DNA from: an uncultured Candidatus Saccharibacteria bacterium
GTDB lineage: Bacteria > Patescibacteriota > Saccharimonadia > Saccharimonadales > Saccharimonadaceae
Reading direction: 5' to 3'
Length of the DNA stretch: 36,216 bases
NCBI GenBank assembly: GCA_947307355.1
Contig: CAMZIV010000002.1
Location: 1-36,216, forward strand
Part shown: positions 28,425 to 36,216 of the stretch, piece after piece
How the letters are laid out: each line of letters begins with the position of its first letter
Position numbering within the stretch: the first letter of the stretch is position 1
Position numbers and translations under genes: made by a program
The notes under the pieces: model-generated
Databases searched by the model: none
Told to the model about the DNA's origin: nothing
What the model saw: the letters and a program-made list of their open reading frames with translations, nothing else

Positions 28425-29051
28425 ATGGACAAAGATAAGATTATTAAAATAGAAGACTTTATCTTTCGAATAAAAAAGAAACCCCTCGCTGCGGCAGGAG
28501 TGATGGCTGATATTGTGGGAGTCTTGATAGATTTGAAACCGGCTATGATAGGAGGGTTTGAAGAAGATGAGCTCAAGAATTTTAGAATTGAAGACTTTGA
28601 TAAATTATTAGATGATTTAGGATTGAAAAGAGTTTATTTTGAAAACCACTATTATATCAATGATAAAAAACTTACGGATAGGGATTTTTGTATTTCTAAA
28701 AAAATAAGATTAGCTAAGCAAACACATAATGCTTTTGTCAAACTATGGTCAACAATGGATAATGCAGGAGAGATACTTAATCATAAAAAATGGGTAAAAA
28801 CTACCAGGAAGATTGGAAAATTATTAGGCTATCCAAAAACTGCAGTCAAAGATTTTGTGAAAGAAACCGACATAGACAACGATGATAGAATCGAACGAAT
28901 GAAACGAAACAGATACTATGCTCATAGTGCGAAATACGAAAACGATGAGTTTAGGTCATACGATCAGAAACTAAATAGAGCTCTTGCTGATTTTGCTCCA
29001 AAAACCACTGCTCTTTTATCTAAAAATACAGAAAAAAGATGGTTGGTTTAG
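28425..29051 (+). CDS. Hypothetical protein (208 aa)
   Basis: ORF with TGTATAAT 7 nt before ATG; no family recognised; contains RNRYYAHS. Confidence 0.7.
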   Translation: MDKDKIIKIEDFIFRIKKKPLAAAGVMADIVGVLIDLKPAMIGGFEEDELKNFRIEDFDKLLDDLGLKRVYFENHYYINDKKLTDRDFCISKKIRLAKQTHNAFVKLWSTMDNAGEILNHKKWVKTTRKIGKLLGYPKTAVKDFVKETDIDNDDRIERMKRNRYYAHSAKYENDEFRSYDQKLNRALADFAPKTTALLSKNTEKRWLV

Positions 29052-29088
29052 AAATTCAAGATTCCGATCTTTAAATTCATAACCAACC
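29043..29088. repeat. Repeat copy B (truncated ychF 5' end)
   Basis: 28 nt identical to copy A; 41 nt near-identical (3 mismatches) to copy C; minus strand encodes MNLKIGILNF*. Confidence 0.95.
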
Positions 29089-29220
29089 CGTTAAATATTA
29101 CTTTTTATCTCTATAAATTATACCATAAAAAGATGTTATAATAAAAATACGATAAGTAGAAGATATTGAACTGAATCAACTGCTTATCTTCTTAAAACAA
29201 GGATTTAGAGGAAATGATAA

Positions 29221-29907
29221 ATGGTTAGTTTTCAGGAATATCAAAAAGGCTGGAAGTGGAGTACATTGCGGTCGGAAAAAGATAGAAAGCAATGGTTGAC
29301 ACCGTCACTTGAGACTTATTCGTTTCTTTATCGCTGGAAAGAACTGGGTAAAAAAGATTATCTTGATCTTGGATGCGGTATCGGTCGCCACGCATTGATT
29401 TTTGGCAGACAAGGGTTCAATGTTTATTTTTCAGATATAGTCCCAGAAGCAGTAAAACAGACAGAATCACTTCTAAAAAAAGAAAATATTCCATGTTCTG
29501 GGCGGGTTGAAGATATGGAAAACATGTCTTTTGATGACAATTCTTTTGATTGCATTCTGAGTTGGCAAGTGATTAATCACAACGATACTAAGGGTGTCAA
29601 AAAAACGATTTCCGAGATTTATCGTATTTTAAAGCCGAATGGTGAAGTTGCCCTGACGATCCCATCAAAGAAAACTTGGGGTTTTAGGCAAGATTGGCCG
29701 GTTGTTGATGAGAACACAAAGTTAAATATGGCCAACCCGCTCGAAAACCATATTCCTCATTTTTATGCTGATTACGGCTTGATAAAAGAACTATTTAAAG
29801 ATTTTGAGCTTCTAAAAGTCGATGAAGTTTGTCAATGTAAACAATTTGAAAGTGGTCGAGAAAGTTTAGATTCGTATAAGTTTATCATTCTTGCTCGTAA
29901 AAAGTAG
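29221..29907 (+). CDS. Class I SAM-dependent methyltransferase
   Basis: DYLDLGCGIGRHALIFGRQGFNVYFSDIVPEAV; FDCILSWQVINH; IYRILKPNGEVALTIP. Confidence 0.9.
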   Translation: MVSFQEYQKGWKWSTLRSEKDRKQWLTPSLETYSFLYRWKELGKKDYLDLGCGIGRHALIFGRQGFNVYFSDIVPEAVKQTESLLKKENIPCSGRVEDMENMSFDDNSFDCILSWQVINHNDTKGVKKTISEIYRILKPNGEVALTIPSKKTWGFRQDWPVVDENTKLNMANPLENHIPHFYADYGLIKELFKDFELLKVDEVCQCKQFESGRESLDSYKFIILARKK

Positions 29908-30018
29908 CATATGTACCTTCTTTTGACTTTTGTCTATATAAGCGTTAAAATTTACTACGATTTTTGTGGTCTGGTTTTGGTAGCTGAATTTTAGGAGAGA
30001 ATGAGACACAAAAACACA

Positions 30019-30059
30019 TTGGTTTAGAAATTCAAGACTCCGATCTTTAGGTTCATAAC
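30019..30059. repeat. Repeat copy C (truncated ychF 5' end)
   Basis: TTGGTTTAGAAATTCAAGACTCCGATCTTTAGGTTCATAAC; minus strand encodes MNLKIGVLNF*. Confidence 0.9.
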
Positions 30060-30079
30060 AGATATAATTATAACATATT

Positions 30080-31135
30080 TTAGACAATTTTTCTTAAGAA
30101 TGGGATTTTGCGGAGATAGAAAGTTAGTATGAGACAAACGAAGAAACAAGAGACAGCTTTAACTGGGATGTCGATGAAAACTGGTAAAGATGGTAGCAAC
30201 GTAAAGACATTTTCTAGTAGTAATAAGTGCATGACATAAATGCCTAGACTATATTTTGATGCCCATATAAGAAGTCTTGTTATATCATTTTCTGAAGTGT
30301 GATATTTTGCAAAAGTAAATAGTCCAACACTTACCAATACACTGTTGATACATAGGTCTTTTATGAATACAACAGCTGGCGAGCTAGTAGCGACGGAGAG
30401 ACCCCATGTCGCGAAGAAAGTAAATAATAAACCAATTAAACCAGCAATATAGAGTCTTTTTCGGTTTTTTGCATCAATCGTTTTGTGGTACAAATAGTAT
30501 CCAAGAACATAGTAAAAGCTATGGCCAATTAAACTGCCAAAACCAACCGATTTTAAGGCGTTGTTAAGACCCGATTCTACGCCCATAAAATGTGAAGGCA
30601 AAGCTGTTAAGATTTCCGAAAAATCTCGAAGTACTATTCCAAAGATGAATGAAACGATGAGAAAAAGTTTTAGATTTTTAGGTGTTTTTATAAATGATTT
30701 AATGAAGGGTGTTAGGATATAGAGTCCGAGTAGCATATATAAAAACCAAAGATGATAGTGTCCTCCTCCGATAATGTTGCAGATAAAATCTGACAAAGAA
30801 GAACCATTGATGAGACCGACGATTCCATAGATGAGATTCCAAGACAACAATATAGTGACTATTCTTAAAATATTTTTCTTGAAAAATGTGTTCAGGTCCC
30901 GGTCTTTACTTAAATGTAGGGCACCGCTAATCATGACAAAGATCGGTACGGCCCATCTAGATATAGATTCAAAAAAGTTAGTGATTAACCAGCTACGTGA
31001 TCCTGGCGATAAGGTCATGAAATATGCAGCGGCGCAATGGATTATTATTACGAAAAAGATGGCGACTGTCCTTAATGCATCAAAATAATAGACGCGTTTT
31101 TCTGGAGTTGAAGTTGATGCGGATGTCTTTTTCAT
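30080..31135 (-). CDS. Acyltransferase family 3 (OafA/WecH-like) integral membrane protein
   Basis: RVYYFDALRTVAIFFVIIIHCAAAYF; multiple TM segments; start moved to MKKTSAST, 6 nt after minus-strand TATAAT. Confidence 0.85.
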   Translation of the reverse strand: MKKTSASTSTPEKRVYYFDALRTVAIFFVIIIHCAAAYFMTLSPGSRSWLITNFFESISRWAVPIFVMISGALHLSKDRDLNTFFKKNILRIVTILLSWNLIYGIVGLINGSSLSDFICNIIGGGHYHLWFLYMLLGLYILTPFIKSFIKTPKNLKLFLIVSFIFGIVLRDFSEILTALPSHFMGVESGLNNALKSVGFGSLIGHSFYYVLGYYLYHKTIDAKNRKRLYIAGLIGLLFTFFATWGLSVATSSPAVVFIKDLCINSVLVSVGLFTFAKYHTSENDITRLLIWASKYSLGIYVMHLLLLENVFTLLPSLPVFIDIPVKAVSCFFVCLILTFYLRKIPFLRKIV

Positions 31136-31206
31136 TTTTTTATTATAACATTTATATATACTGCGGGTTGGTTTAAAAATCGTATTTGTTGAGTATAATA
31201 TAGAGT

Positions 31207-31770
31207 ATGAGTAAACCAACAATCTTTTTAGTCCATGGATACAATGGGGCGCCAAAAATATTTAATTATTTTAAAGAAACATTCGAAAAAGACGGGTATA
31301 AAGTTGTGATGCCGTCTTTTCCAACGCAAACTGAAATCACAAAAGATGGATATTTTTCTGTTTTTGACCAATATAAAAATGATTTGAATAATAACACAAT
31401 TATTATTGCTCATTCGATTGGCAATATTATATCCCTAAAATATTTATACGAGAATAACATTGCTATTCGTGGTTACATTAGCCTGGCTGGTTTTGGCGAG
31501 CCTTTTGTAAATGAAGGCCGTGATGATTTGAATAGTGTAATAGCGCCACTTCGTTTTACGGAAGATGAACTTGTGAAGGTGCCTGAACTGGTTGGTAAAG
31601 CGTATTCAGTTTATAGCGATAACGATCATATTGTTCCGTTTGGTGTGCTTAAGAAGTACCCAACCATCATTGGTGCGAAAGATTGTTTTATTGCTGGAAT
31701 TGGACATATGGGAAGTAAAAGCGGCTTGGAAGAATTACCGGAAGTTGTAGATATAGTAAAAGAAATATAA
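31207..31770 (+). CDS. RBBP9/YdeN-like alpha/beta hydrolase
   Basis: IFLVHGYNGAPKIFNYF; IIIAHSIGNIISLKYL; YSDNDHIVPF. Confidence 0.85.
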   Translation: MSKPTIFLVHGYNGAPKIFNYFKETFEKDGYKVVMPSFPTQTEITKDGYFSVFDQYKNDLNNNTIIIAHSIGNIISLKYLYENNIAIRGYISLAGFGEPFVNEGRDDLNSVIAPLRFTEDELVKVPELVGKAYSVYSDNDHIVPFGVLKKYPTIIGAKDCFIAGIGHMGSKSGLEELPEVVDIVKEI

Positions 31771-31771
31771 A

Positions 31772-32293
31772 TTAGCTATCGCTTGCGGAAATCTTTTCGA
31801 TGAAGTCGCGTAGTTTTGCGTAGTTTAGATATTTGCATTCGCCATTTCTGACGGCCAAACATTGTTTTACTATGTTGGTGGTATAGTCAGCGTTTAAAGT
31901 TGGATGAAAATCTTCGATTATTTGTGGCGCCAAAACTTCGTAATCGTTATAAAGATAGATTTCGTCTTTTAGTGATTGCTGATATTCTTGCTCGAAAGCG
32001 GTTTTATAAAAAAGGTGGTCGGTTAACAAGTGTAAATAATAACCTTTCCAATAATCGCTCGAAAGGTCGACATTTTTGTCGTTTATAAATTTATTAAAAT
32101 CGACGGCGTCATCGTCTGGTTTAATTCGATAATGAGAAGTTGCTTTTTCTGCATCTGATAGAATTCTAGAAAAGCTACCATCAAGATCGGGAGCGATTGA
32201 ACCTTTTTCGAATTCATTTTGGTTTAAAATCTTGCCCGGGTGAAGTTCCGTGTATCGTTTTGCGATTGCTAAATGAATAAGTAATGATGGCAT
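31772..32293 (-). CDS. Zinc-dependent phospholipase C-like protein
   Basis: MPSLLIHLAIAKRYTELHPG; FEKGSIAPDLDGSF; SHYR; GYYLHLLTDHLFY; start chosen 6 nt after TATAAT. Confidence 0.65.
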   Translation of the reverse strand: MPSLLIHLAIAKRYTELHPGKILNQNEFEKGSIAPDLDGSFSRILSDAEKATSHYRIKPDDDAVDFNKFINDKNVDLSSDYWKGYYLHLLTDHLFYKTAFEQEYQQSLKDEIYLYNDYEVLAPQIIEDFHPTLNADYTTNIVKQCLAVRNGECKYLNYAKLRDFIEKISASDS

Positions 32294-32335
32294 ATGTCTA
32301 TTATATAACATGCGGGGATTTGTTATAATTAGTCT

Positions 32336-32749
32336 ATGAAAATATTTTTAGCAGCGTCGAGTAGCTTTTGGGACAGACTACCAGAAATCAAAAAGAAACT
32401 CGAGGATTTGGGACATGAAGTAATGCTTCCGTCCACAGTTGAAGATCCAGAACTCGAGGAAAGAACCTGGAAAGAAAGCGATGAAGCACACGTTGAACTT
32501 ATTCGCAAACTATTTGAAGACAGCGAAGAGCGTGTTGGTAAATGGTGCGATGCTTTTTATCTACTAAACTATGAAAAACACGATACTCCTGGCTATGTTG
32601 GTGGCGCAGCGCTGATTGAACTCTATATTGCGCACCGTGAACGTAAAAAGATTTTTATTGAAAACGATGTTTTTCCTGGACCAATGTATGATGAAATCAT
32701 GGGTTTTGGTCCAGTGTTTGTACATGGAGATTTAACGAGGATAAAGTAG
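32336..32749 (+). CDS. Nucleoside 2-deoxyribosyltransferase-like superfamily protein
   Basis: MKIFLAASSSFWDRLPEIKKKLEDLGHEVMLPS; GYVGGAALIELYIAHRERKKIFI. Confidence 0.5.
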   Translation: MKIFLAASSSFWDRLPEIKKKLEDLGHEVMLPSTVEDPELEERTWKESDEAHVELIRKLFEDSEERVGKWCDAFYLLNYEKHDTPGYVGGAALIELYIAHRERKKIFIENDVFPGPMYDEIMGFGPVFVHGDLTRIK

Positions 32750-32750
32750 C

Positions 32751-33092
32751 ATGAATATTGATATTAAAAGAGTAAAAATTAGCGTAACTGTCCCAAGCGA
32801 AAATGTGCCTACCGTTTTAAATGCAATGTGTAATGCTGGAGCAGGTGTAATTGGTAATTATAGTTTTTGTTCTAATTCTTGTAAGGTTGTGGGAACTTTT
32901 AAACCAAACGAGGATGCGAATCCATATATTGGCAAGAAAAATAATCTTGAGTTTGTAGATGAAGAAAAGCTTGAAGTGGTTTGTGATGTCGAAAAAGTCA
33001 AAGATGTTGTTACCGCACTCAGGAAAACCCACCCATACGAAGAGCCGGGAATTGAAATTATTCCACTACTAGACGAGAAATCATTTAAATAG
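32751..33092 (+). CDS. Stand-alone NIF3-associated CutA/PII-like domain protein (COG3323/YqfO-insert type)
   Basis: VPSENVPTVLNAMCNAGAGVIGNYSFCSNSCKVVGTFKPNEDANPYIGKKN...LRKTHPYEEPGIEIIPL. Confidence 0.75.
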   Translation: MNIDIKRVKISVTVPSENVPTVLNAMCNAGAGVIGNYSFCSNSCKVVGTFKPNEDANPYIGKKNNLEFVDEEKLEVVCDVEKVKDVVTALRKTHPYEEPGIEIIPLLDEKSFK

Positions 33093-33102
33093 GAGTAAAA
33101 AA

Positions 33103-33411
33103 ATGAAGGACGCACAAGAAAAAATTAGAGAAGTAGTCGCCAAGTATAATTTAGGCGGAGATATTAATGTAAAATATATAGACCTTACTTCTGAAGTTGG
33201 TGAGCTTGGCAAGGAAATCTTAAAAGGGAATGATTACGGTACGAAAGAGTTTGAAAAAACCGACGACACAGCGATGGAACTTGGTGACGTACTTTTCTCA
33301 TTAATTTGTGTCGCAAATGAGTTAGGTATCGATATGGAAGAAGCACTTAACGCTGTGCTTACGAAATATGCTAACCGCTTTGAAACCAAGGCTAATATCG
33401 GCTCTGATTAA
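33103..33411 (+). CDS. MazG-like nucleotide pyrophosphohydrolase (copy 1)
   Basis: EVGELGKEILKG...DTAMELGDVLFSLICVANELGID, the EXXE/EXXD MazG motif. Confidence 0.85.
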   Translation: MKDAQEKIREVVAKYNLGGDINVKYIDLTSEVGELGKEILKGNDYGTKEFEKTDDTAMELGDVLFSLICVANELGIDMEEALNAVLTKYANRFETKANIGSD

Positions 33412-33413
33412 TA

Positions 33414-33600
33414 AAACTGGACTCATAGGCTTTGCATTTGTGTGCTTACTTATATTGTTGTAGTGATTTATTCATTTACGATTCAAAAAGTATCAAATGT
33501 GTTTTTATTTTCGATTGTGCCAGTCATTGGTTTTACGCTTTCGACGTTGTCTCTTGGCGGTGTTCGTAAAATTTGGGAAAAGTGTATCAAGAATAAATAA
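33414..33600 (+). pseudogene. Remnant of a small membrane protein with frame disruption
   Basis: Frame a: NKTGLIGFAFVCLLILL*; frame b: VVVIYSFTIQKVSNVFLFSIVPVIGFTLSTLSLGGVRKIWEKCIKNK*; no in-frame ATG. Confidence 0.45.
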
Positions 33601-34617
33601 TTAAAAATCAAAGTCCAGATAGACGTATTTATCCATACTATAAGATAAATTTTTGTCGATGGCAGCTTTGGCGATTTTGCAAACTTTGGAGATGCGCTCG
33701 CCTTTAAAAAGCGGATCGATATAGCGAACTTTTACTTTTTGTTTGACATAGTAAACGCCTTCGGGTTTTGTGCTAGAAACATGAATTGTTTTGGCTTTTG
33801 CCCACGAATTAAAGACGTCTTTATATTTGGAGTTTTGAATAATTTCAATAATATCCGATTCTTTTTTGTTGTACAAATCTTCGAGTGTAATTTTGCCATC
33901 GTCTTTTAGGCGCTTTAAAATGTCGGCAATGAATTGCATGGAATAGCGGCGCTTGTCGTTACGGTAGCTTACGGACATCGTGCTAGTTACTTTTACAAAT
34001 TTTCTTGCGATGGCTTTGGTCTTAAAACCAAGTTCAATTTCGCCGGATTCATTTTTTTCAATTTCGATATCGTCGTAGATTTCCTTGATTTCGTCGAGTG
34101 TGAGCTGTTTATAAATATAAAACGCATTTGAAAGGGAATATTCGAGCCTGTCCGCAGAAAGTTGAGGAGTGTCGTTGTCCGCGATTGGATAAATATGATA
34201 GTCGTCGATTTCTTCGATTTTGATTCCATCGCGTTTTAGGAGTTTCATCACGTCGGATGACTTTTTGATAAAAGTCGTGGTGAGATCTTCGGTAGATTCT
34301 TGCTTTTCGTAATCGCCGTTTAAAAAGTCCACGCAATGCTTGAAAGCGGGAGTAGAAATGTCGTGAAAAAGCCCAGCCAGGGTTTGCTTTTTGTCATGCG
34401 TAAAATGCCAAACGATGAGAGCTACGGCAATGGAGTGATCCAAGCTAGAATAAAAAGTCTTATCTTCGTCGCTAAACAAATCGGTATAAATAGTACCGCA
34501 AGTAACGCTAACATATTTTTGAGTTTGGAGTTCTTTGGTGTTGATATATTCGTCCAGCCACTCCGGAAAATCCGCGCTGAGAATTTTGTAATATTTAGTA
34601 GTGTCGGCTTGTTGCAT
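33601..34617 (-). CDS. HD-domain phosphohydrolase
   Basis: LDHSIAVALIVWHFTHDKKQTLAGLFHDISTPAF; start shifted to the second Met, 6 nt after minus-strand TATAAT. Confidence 0.8.
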   Translation of the reverse strand: MQQADTTKYYKILSADFPEWLDEYINTKELQTQKYVSVTCGTIYTDLFSDEDKTFYSSLDHSIAVALIVWHFTHDKKQTLAGLFHDISTPAFKHCVDFLNGDYEKQESTEDLTTTFIKKSSDVMKLLKRDGIKIEEIDDYHIYPIADNDTPQLSADRLEYSLSNAFYIYKQLTLDEIKEIYDDIEIEKNESGEIELGFKTKAIARKFVKVTSTMSVSYRNDKRRYSMQFIADILKRLKDDGKITLEDLYNKKESDIIEIIQNSKYKDVFNSWAKAKTIHVSSTKPEGVYYVKQKVKVRYIDPLFKGERISKVCKIAKAAIDKNLSYSMDKYVYLDFDF

Positions 34618-34653
34618 AGACATATTATAGCATTTTGTTGATATAATACTTGT

Positions 34654-35412
34654 ATGAATAGCACAGAGATTGAAAGTAAGATGGTTTTGTTTTCCGATTT
34701 TGATCTAACGTTGTTTTTTAGAGAAGATGAGGTAAAAACTGAAGAAAATATTAAAGCCATTGAAAAATGGCGAGACAATGGTAATCAGTTTTGCATTGTG
34801 ACTGGACGTAGTTTCAGAAGCATTACAGAACATTTTCCAAAGATTAAAGACATTTGCGATTATTATATTGTTGATGGTGGCTCGATTGTATTGAATAAAA
34901 ATGGAGAACTTTTGAGAGCTTTTTATTTTGACCCAACTGTAGTTGCTGGAGTGGTTGAGTTTTCAAAAAGTTTTCCGGAAATACCGGCGACTTATTATTA
35001 CACTCCAAATTCTGAAGATGCGGACTATAAAACAGAAAATGTAACGAAACTCAGGCTTTGGTTTGCAGATGTGAGCCTACTTGGTGCGATGGCTGCGAAA
35101 ATTCGTGAAGCTTTTCCGGTGTTTGCGTTTACACTTGATGCGGGCCAACCAACTCACAAAGCTTTGGCCGGGAGAAAAGGTTTTATTGAAATAGTGCCGA
35201 ATCAATTTGGCAAAAGTAATGCGATTAGTTTTTTGCAACAAGAAGCAAATATCGCTACTAGTAATATCGTGACTGTTGGTGATGGATTAAATGATTATGA
35301 AATGGTGCGTGATTTTAATGGATTTGCAATTAAAGGTTCGGAACTTGCGAATGATTTTAAGGATTTAAAAACTACGGAATCGATTTCAACATTAATAAGG
35401 AGCATGTTATGA
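34654..35412 (+). CDS. HAD superfamily (Cof-type) hydrolase
   Basis: MVLFSDFDLTLFF; CIVTGRSFRSI; KSNAISFLQQEANI; VTVGDGLNDYEMV. Confidence 0.88.
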   Translation: MNSTEIESKMVLFSDFDLTLFFREDEVKTEENIKAIEKWRDNGNQFCIVTGRSFRSITEHFPKIKDICDYYIVDGGSIVLNKNGELLRAFYFDPTVVAGVVEFSKSFPEIPATYYYTPNSEDADYKTENVTKLRLWFADVSLLGAMAAKIREAFPVFAFTLDAGQPTHKALAGRKGFIEIVPNQFGKSNAISFLQQEANIATSNIVTVGDGLNDYEMVRDFNGFAIKGSELANDFKDLKTTESISTLIRSML

Positions 35413-35720
35413 AAGATGCACAAGAAAAAGTAAAAGGATTGGTTGAGAGATATAATCTTAGCGGCGATATAAATGTGAAATACATCGATTTAACCTCTGA
35501 GATTGGTGAGCTCGGCAAGGAAATATTAAAAGGCAGCGATTACGGTGCGAAAGATTTTGCTAAAACTGAAGACGCGACGATGGAGCTTGGGGATGTGTTG
35601 TTTTCTTTGATTTGTGTGGCAAATGAGCTAGGTATTGATATGAGCGAAGCACTAGACAGGGTGCTAGCAAAATATGCTGGGCGTTTTGAAGAAAAATCTG
35701 ATATTGGTTCAGGTAGATAA
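35409..35720 (+). CDS. MazG-like nucleotide pyrophosphohydrolase (copy 2)
   Basis: EIGELGKEILKG...ATMELGDVLFSLICVANELGID; overlaps the HAD gene stop by 4 bp. Confidence 0.85.
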   Translation: MKDAQEKVKGLVERYNLSGDINVKYIDLTSEIGELGKEILKGSDYGAKDFAKTEDATMELGDVLFSLICVANELGIDMSEALDRVLAKYAGRFEEKSDIGSGR

Positions 35721-36216
35721 ATGAAAATAATTCTAGCTAGACACGGAGAGACGAACTGGAATTTAACTGGCCAGCTGATTGGACAACAGGATATTGTTTT
35801 AAATGAGCGTGGTAAGGAACAGGCGAAAATTTTGCGTGATAAGTTGGCGGGTGTACAGTTTGATGTTTGTTATTCTTCGCCGCTGGCGCGTGCAAAAGAA
35901 ACTGCAGAAATTGTTTGCGAGGGTAGGTGCCAGGTGATTTGTGATAATCGGCTAATGGAAAGATTTGGTGGAATTATGGAAGGCAAGGTGATAAATGATT
36001 GGAATAGTTTTGATAATGATGCGACTGTGGAAACGGGCGATAGCTTGCTTTCGCGGGCGACAAGTTTTATTGAGGATTTGAAAAAGACAAATTATGACAC
36101 GGTGCTGGTTGTGAGTCATAATGGTTTAATAAAAAATTTGCAGCATGTTATTGCGGGAAATAATGGCGAAGTGGATTATAGAATTGGCGGACTTCCAAAT
36201 TGTGGATTTGAGATTT
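35721..36216 (+). CDS. Histidine phosphatase family protein (phosphoglycerate mutase-like), 3' end outside window
   Basis: MKIILARHGETNWNLTGQLIGQQDIVLNERGKEQAKIL...SSPLARAKETAEIV...VVSHNGLIKNL, open at window end. Confidence 0.9.
   Translation, partial: MKIILARHGETNWNLTGQLIGQQDIVLNERGKEQAKILRDKLAGVQFDVCYSSPLARAKETAEIVCEGRCQVICDNRLMERFGGIMEGKVINDWNSFDNDATVETGDSLLSRATSFIEDLKKTNYDTVLVVSHNGLIKNLQHVIAGNNGEVDYRIGGLPNCGFEI

Noticed and set aside
29140-29200. Leader hairpin GATAAGTAG...CTGCTTATC upstream of the methyltransferase as a riboswitch
   Set aside because: A single imperfect stem with no recognisable aptamer or expression platform.
31165-31175. GGTTGGTTTA near 31166 as a fourth ychF-end repeat
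   Set aside because: Only about 10-11 nt match copy B; too short to support without a search.
1-36216. Recoded UGA (as in SR1/Gracilibacteria)
   Set aside because: UGA terminates well-supported genes (e.g. the AMP ligase at 11168-11170 and rnhB at 27378-27380), so the standard code fits.
1-36216. CRISPR array, transposase or integrase
   Set aside because: No regularly spaced repeats with unique spacers and no recognisable recombinase ORF; the ychF-end repeats are ~720-980 bp apart and are derived from a gene end.

Overview
The window looks like a chromosomal segment of a Candidatus Saccharibacteria (TM7)/CPR-type bacterium. This placement is an inference from gene style, FISUMP/InlB-type surface proteins and compactness; no search was run. 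Most of it is dense housekeeping content: tRNA-Pro, ftsH, an M1 aminopeptidase, tRNA-Leu, pgi, gpmI, an AMP-dependent ligase, galU, clpC-clpP, tsaB/tsaE, a MurC-like ligase, radA, ruvA, ruvC, rplS, an rnhB-yraN fusion and ychF, interspersed with large secreted/surface proteins. From about 28.4 kb the content becomes accessory: a small unknown protein, a methyltransferase, an acyltransferase-3, an RBBP9-like hydrolase, a PLC-like protein, and a cluster of nucleotide-handling enzymes (NDT-like, COG3323-like, two MazG paralogs, HD, HAD, histidine phosphatase). The most interesting signals are: (1) many genes on both strands with TGnTATAAT placed exactly 6-7 nt before the start codon, implying leaderless mRNAs, including a 12-bp palindrome that appears to be the -10 box for both divergent genes tsaE and murC; (2) a candidate ~225-nt ncRNA with its own promoter and terminator and an internal anti-Shine-Dalgarno-like hairpin; (3) repeated truncated copies of the ychF 5' end, each with a promoter, punctuating the accessory gene cassettes like attachment-site duplications; (4) long perfect inverted repeats bracketing ruvA; (5) a perfect CIRCE operator enclosing the -35 of clpC; (6) an unlisted 34-aa basic protein with its own promoter and terminator; (7) an RnhB-YraN fusion, a half-size TsaB and an L19 with an acidic tail. 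No CRISPR array, transposase or integrase was seen.
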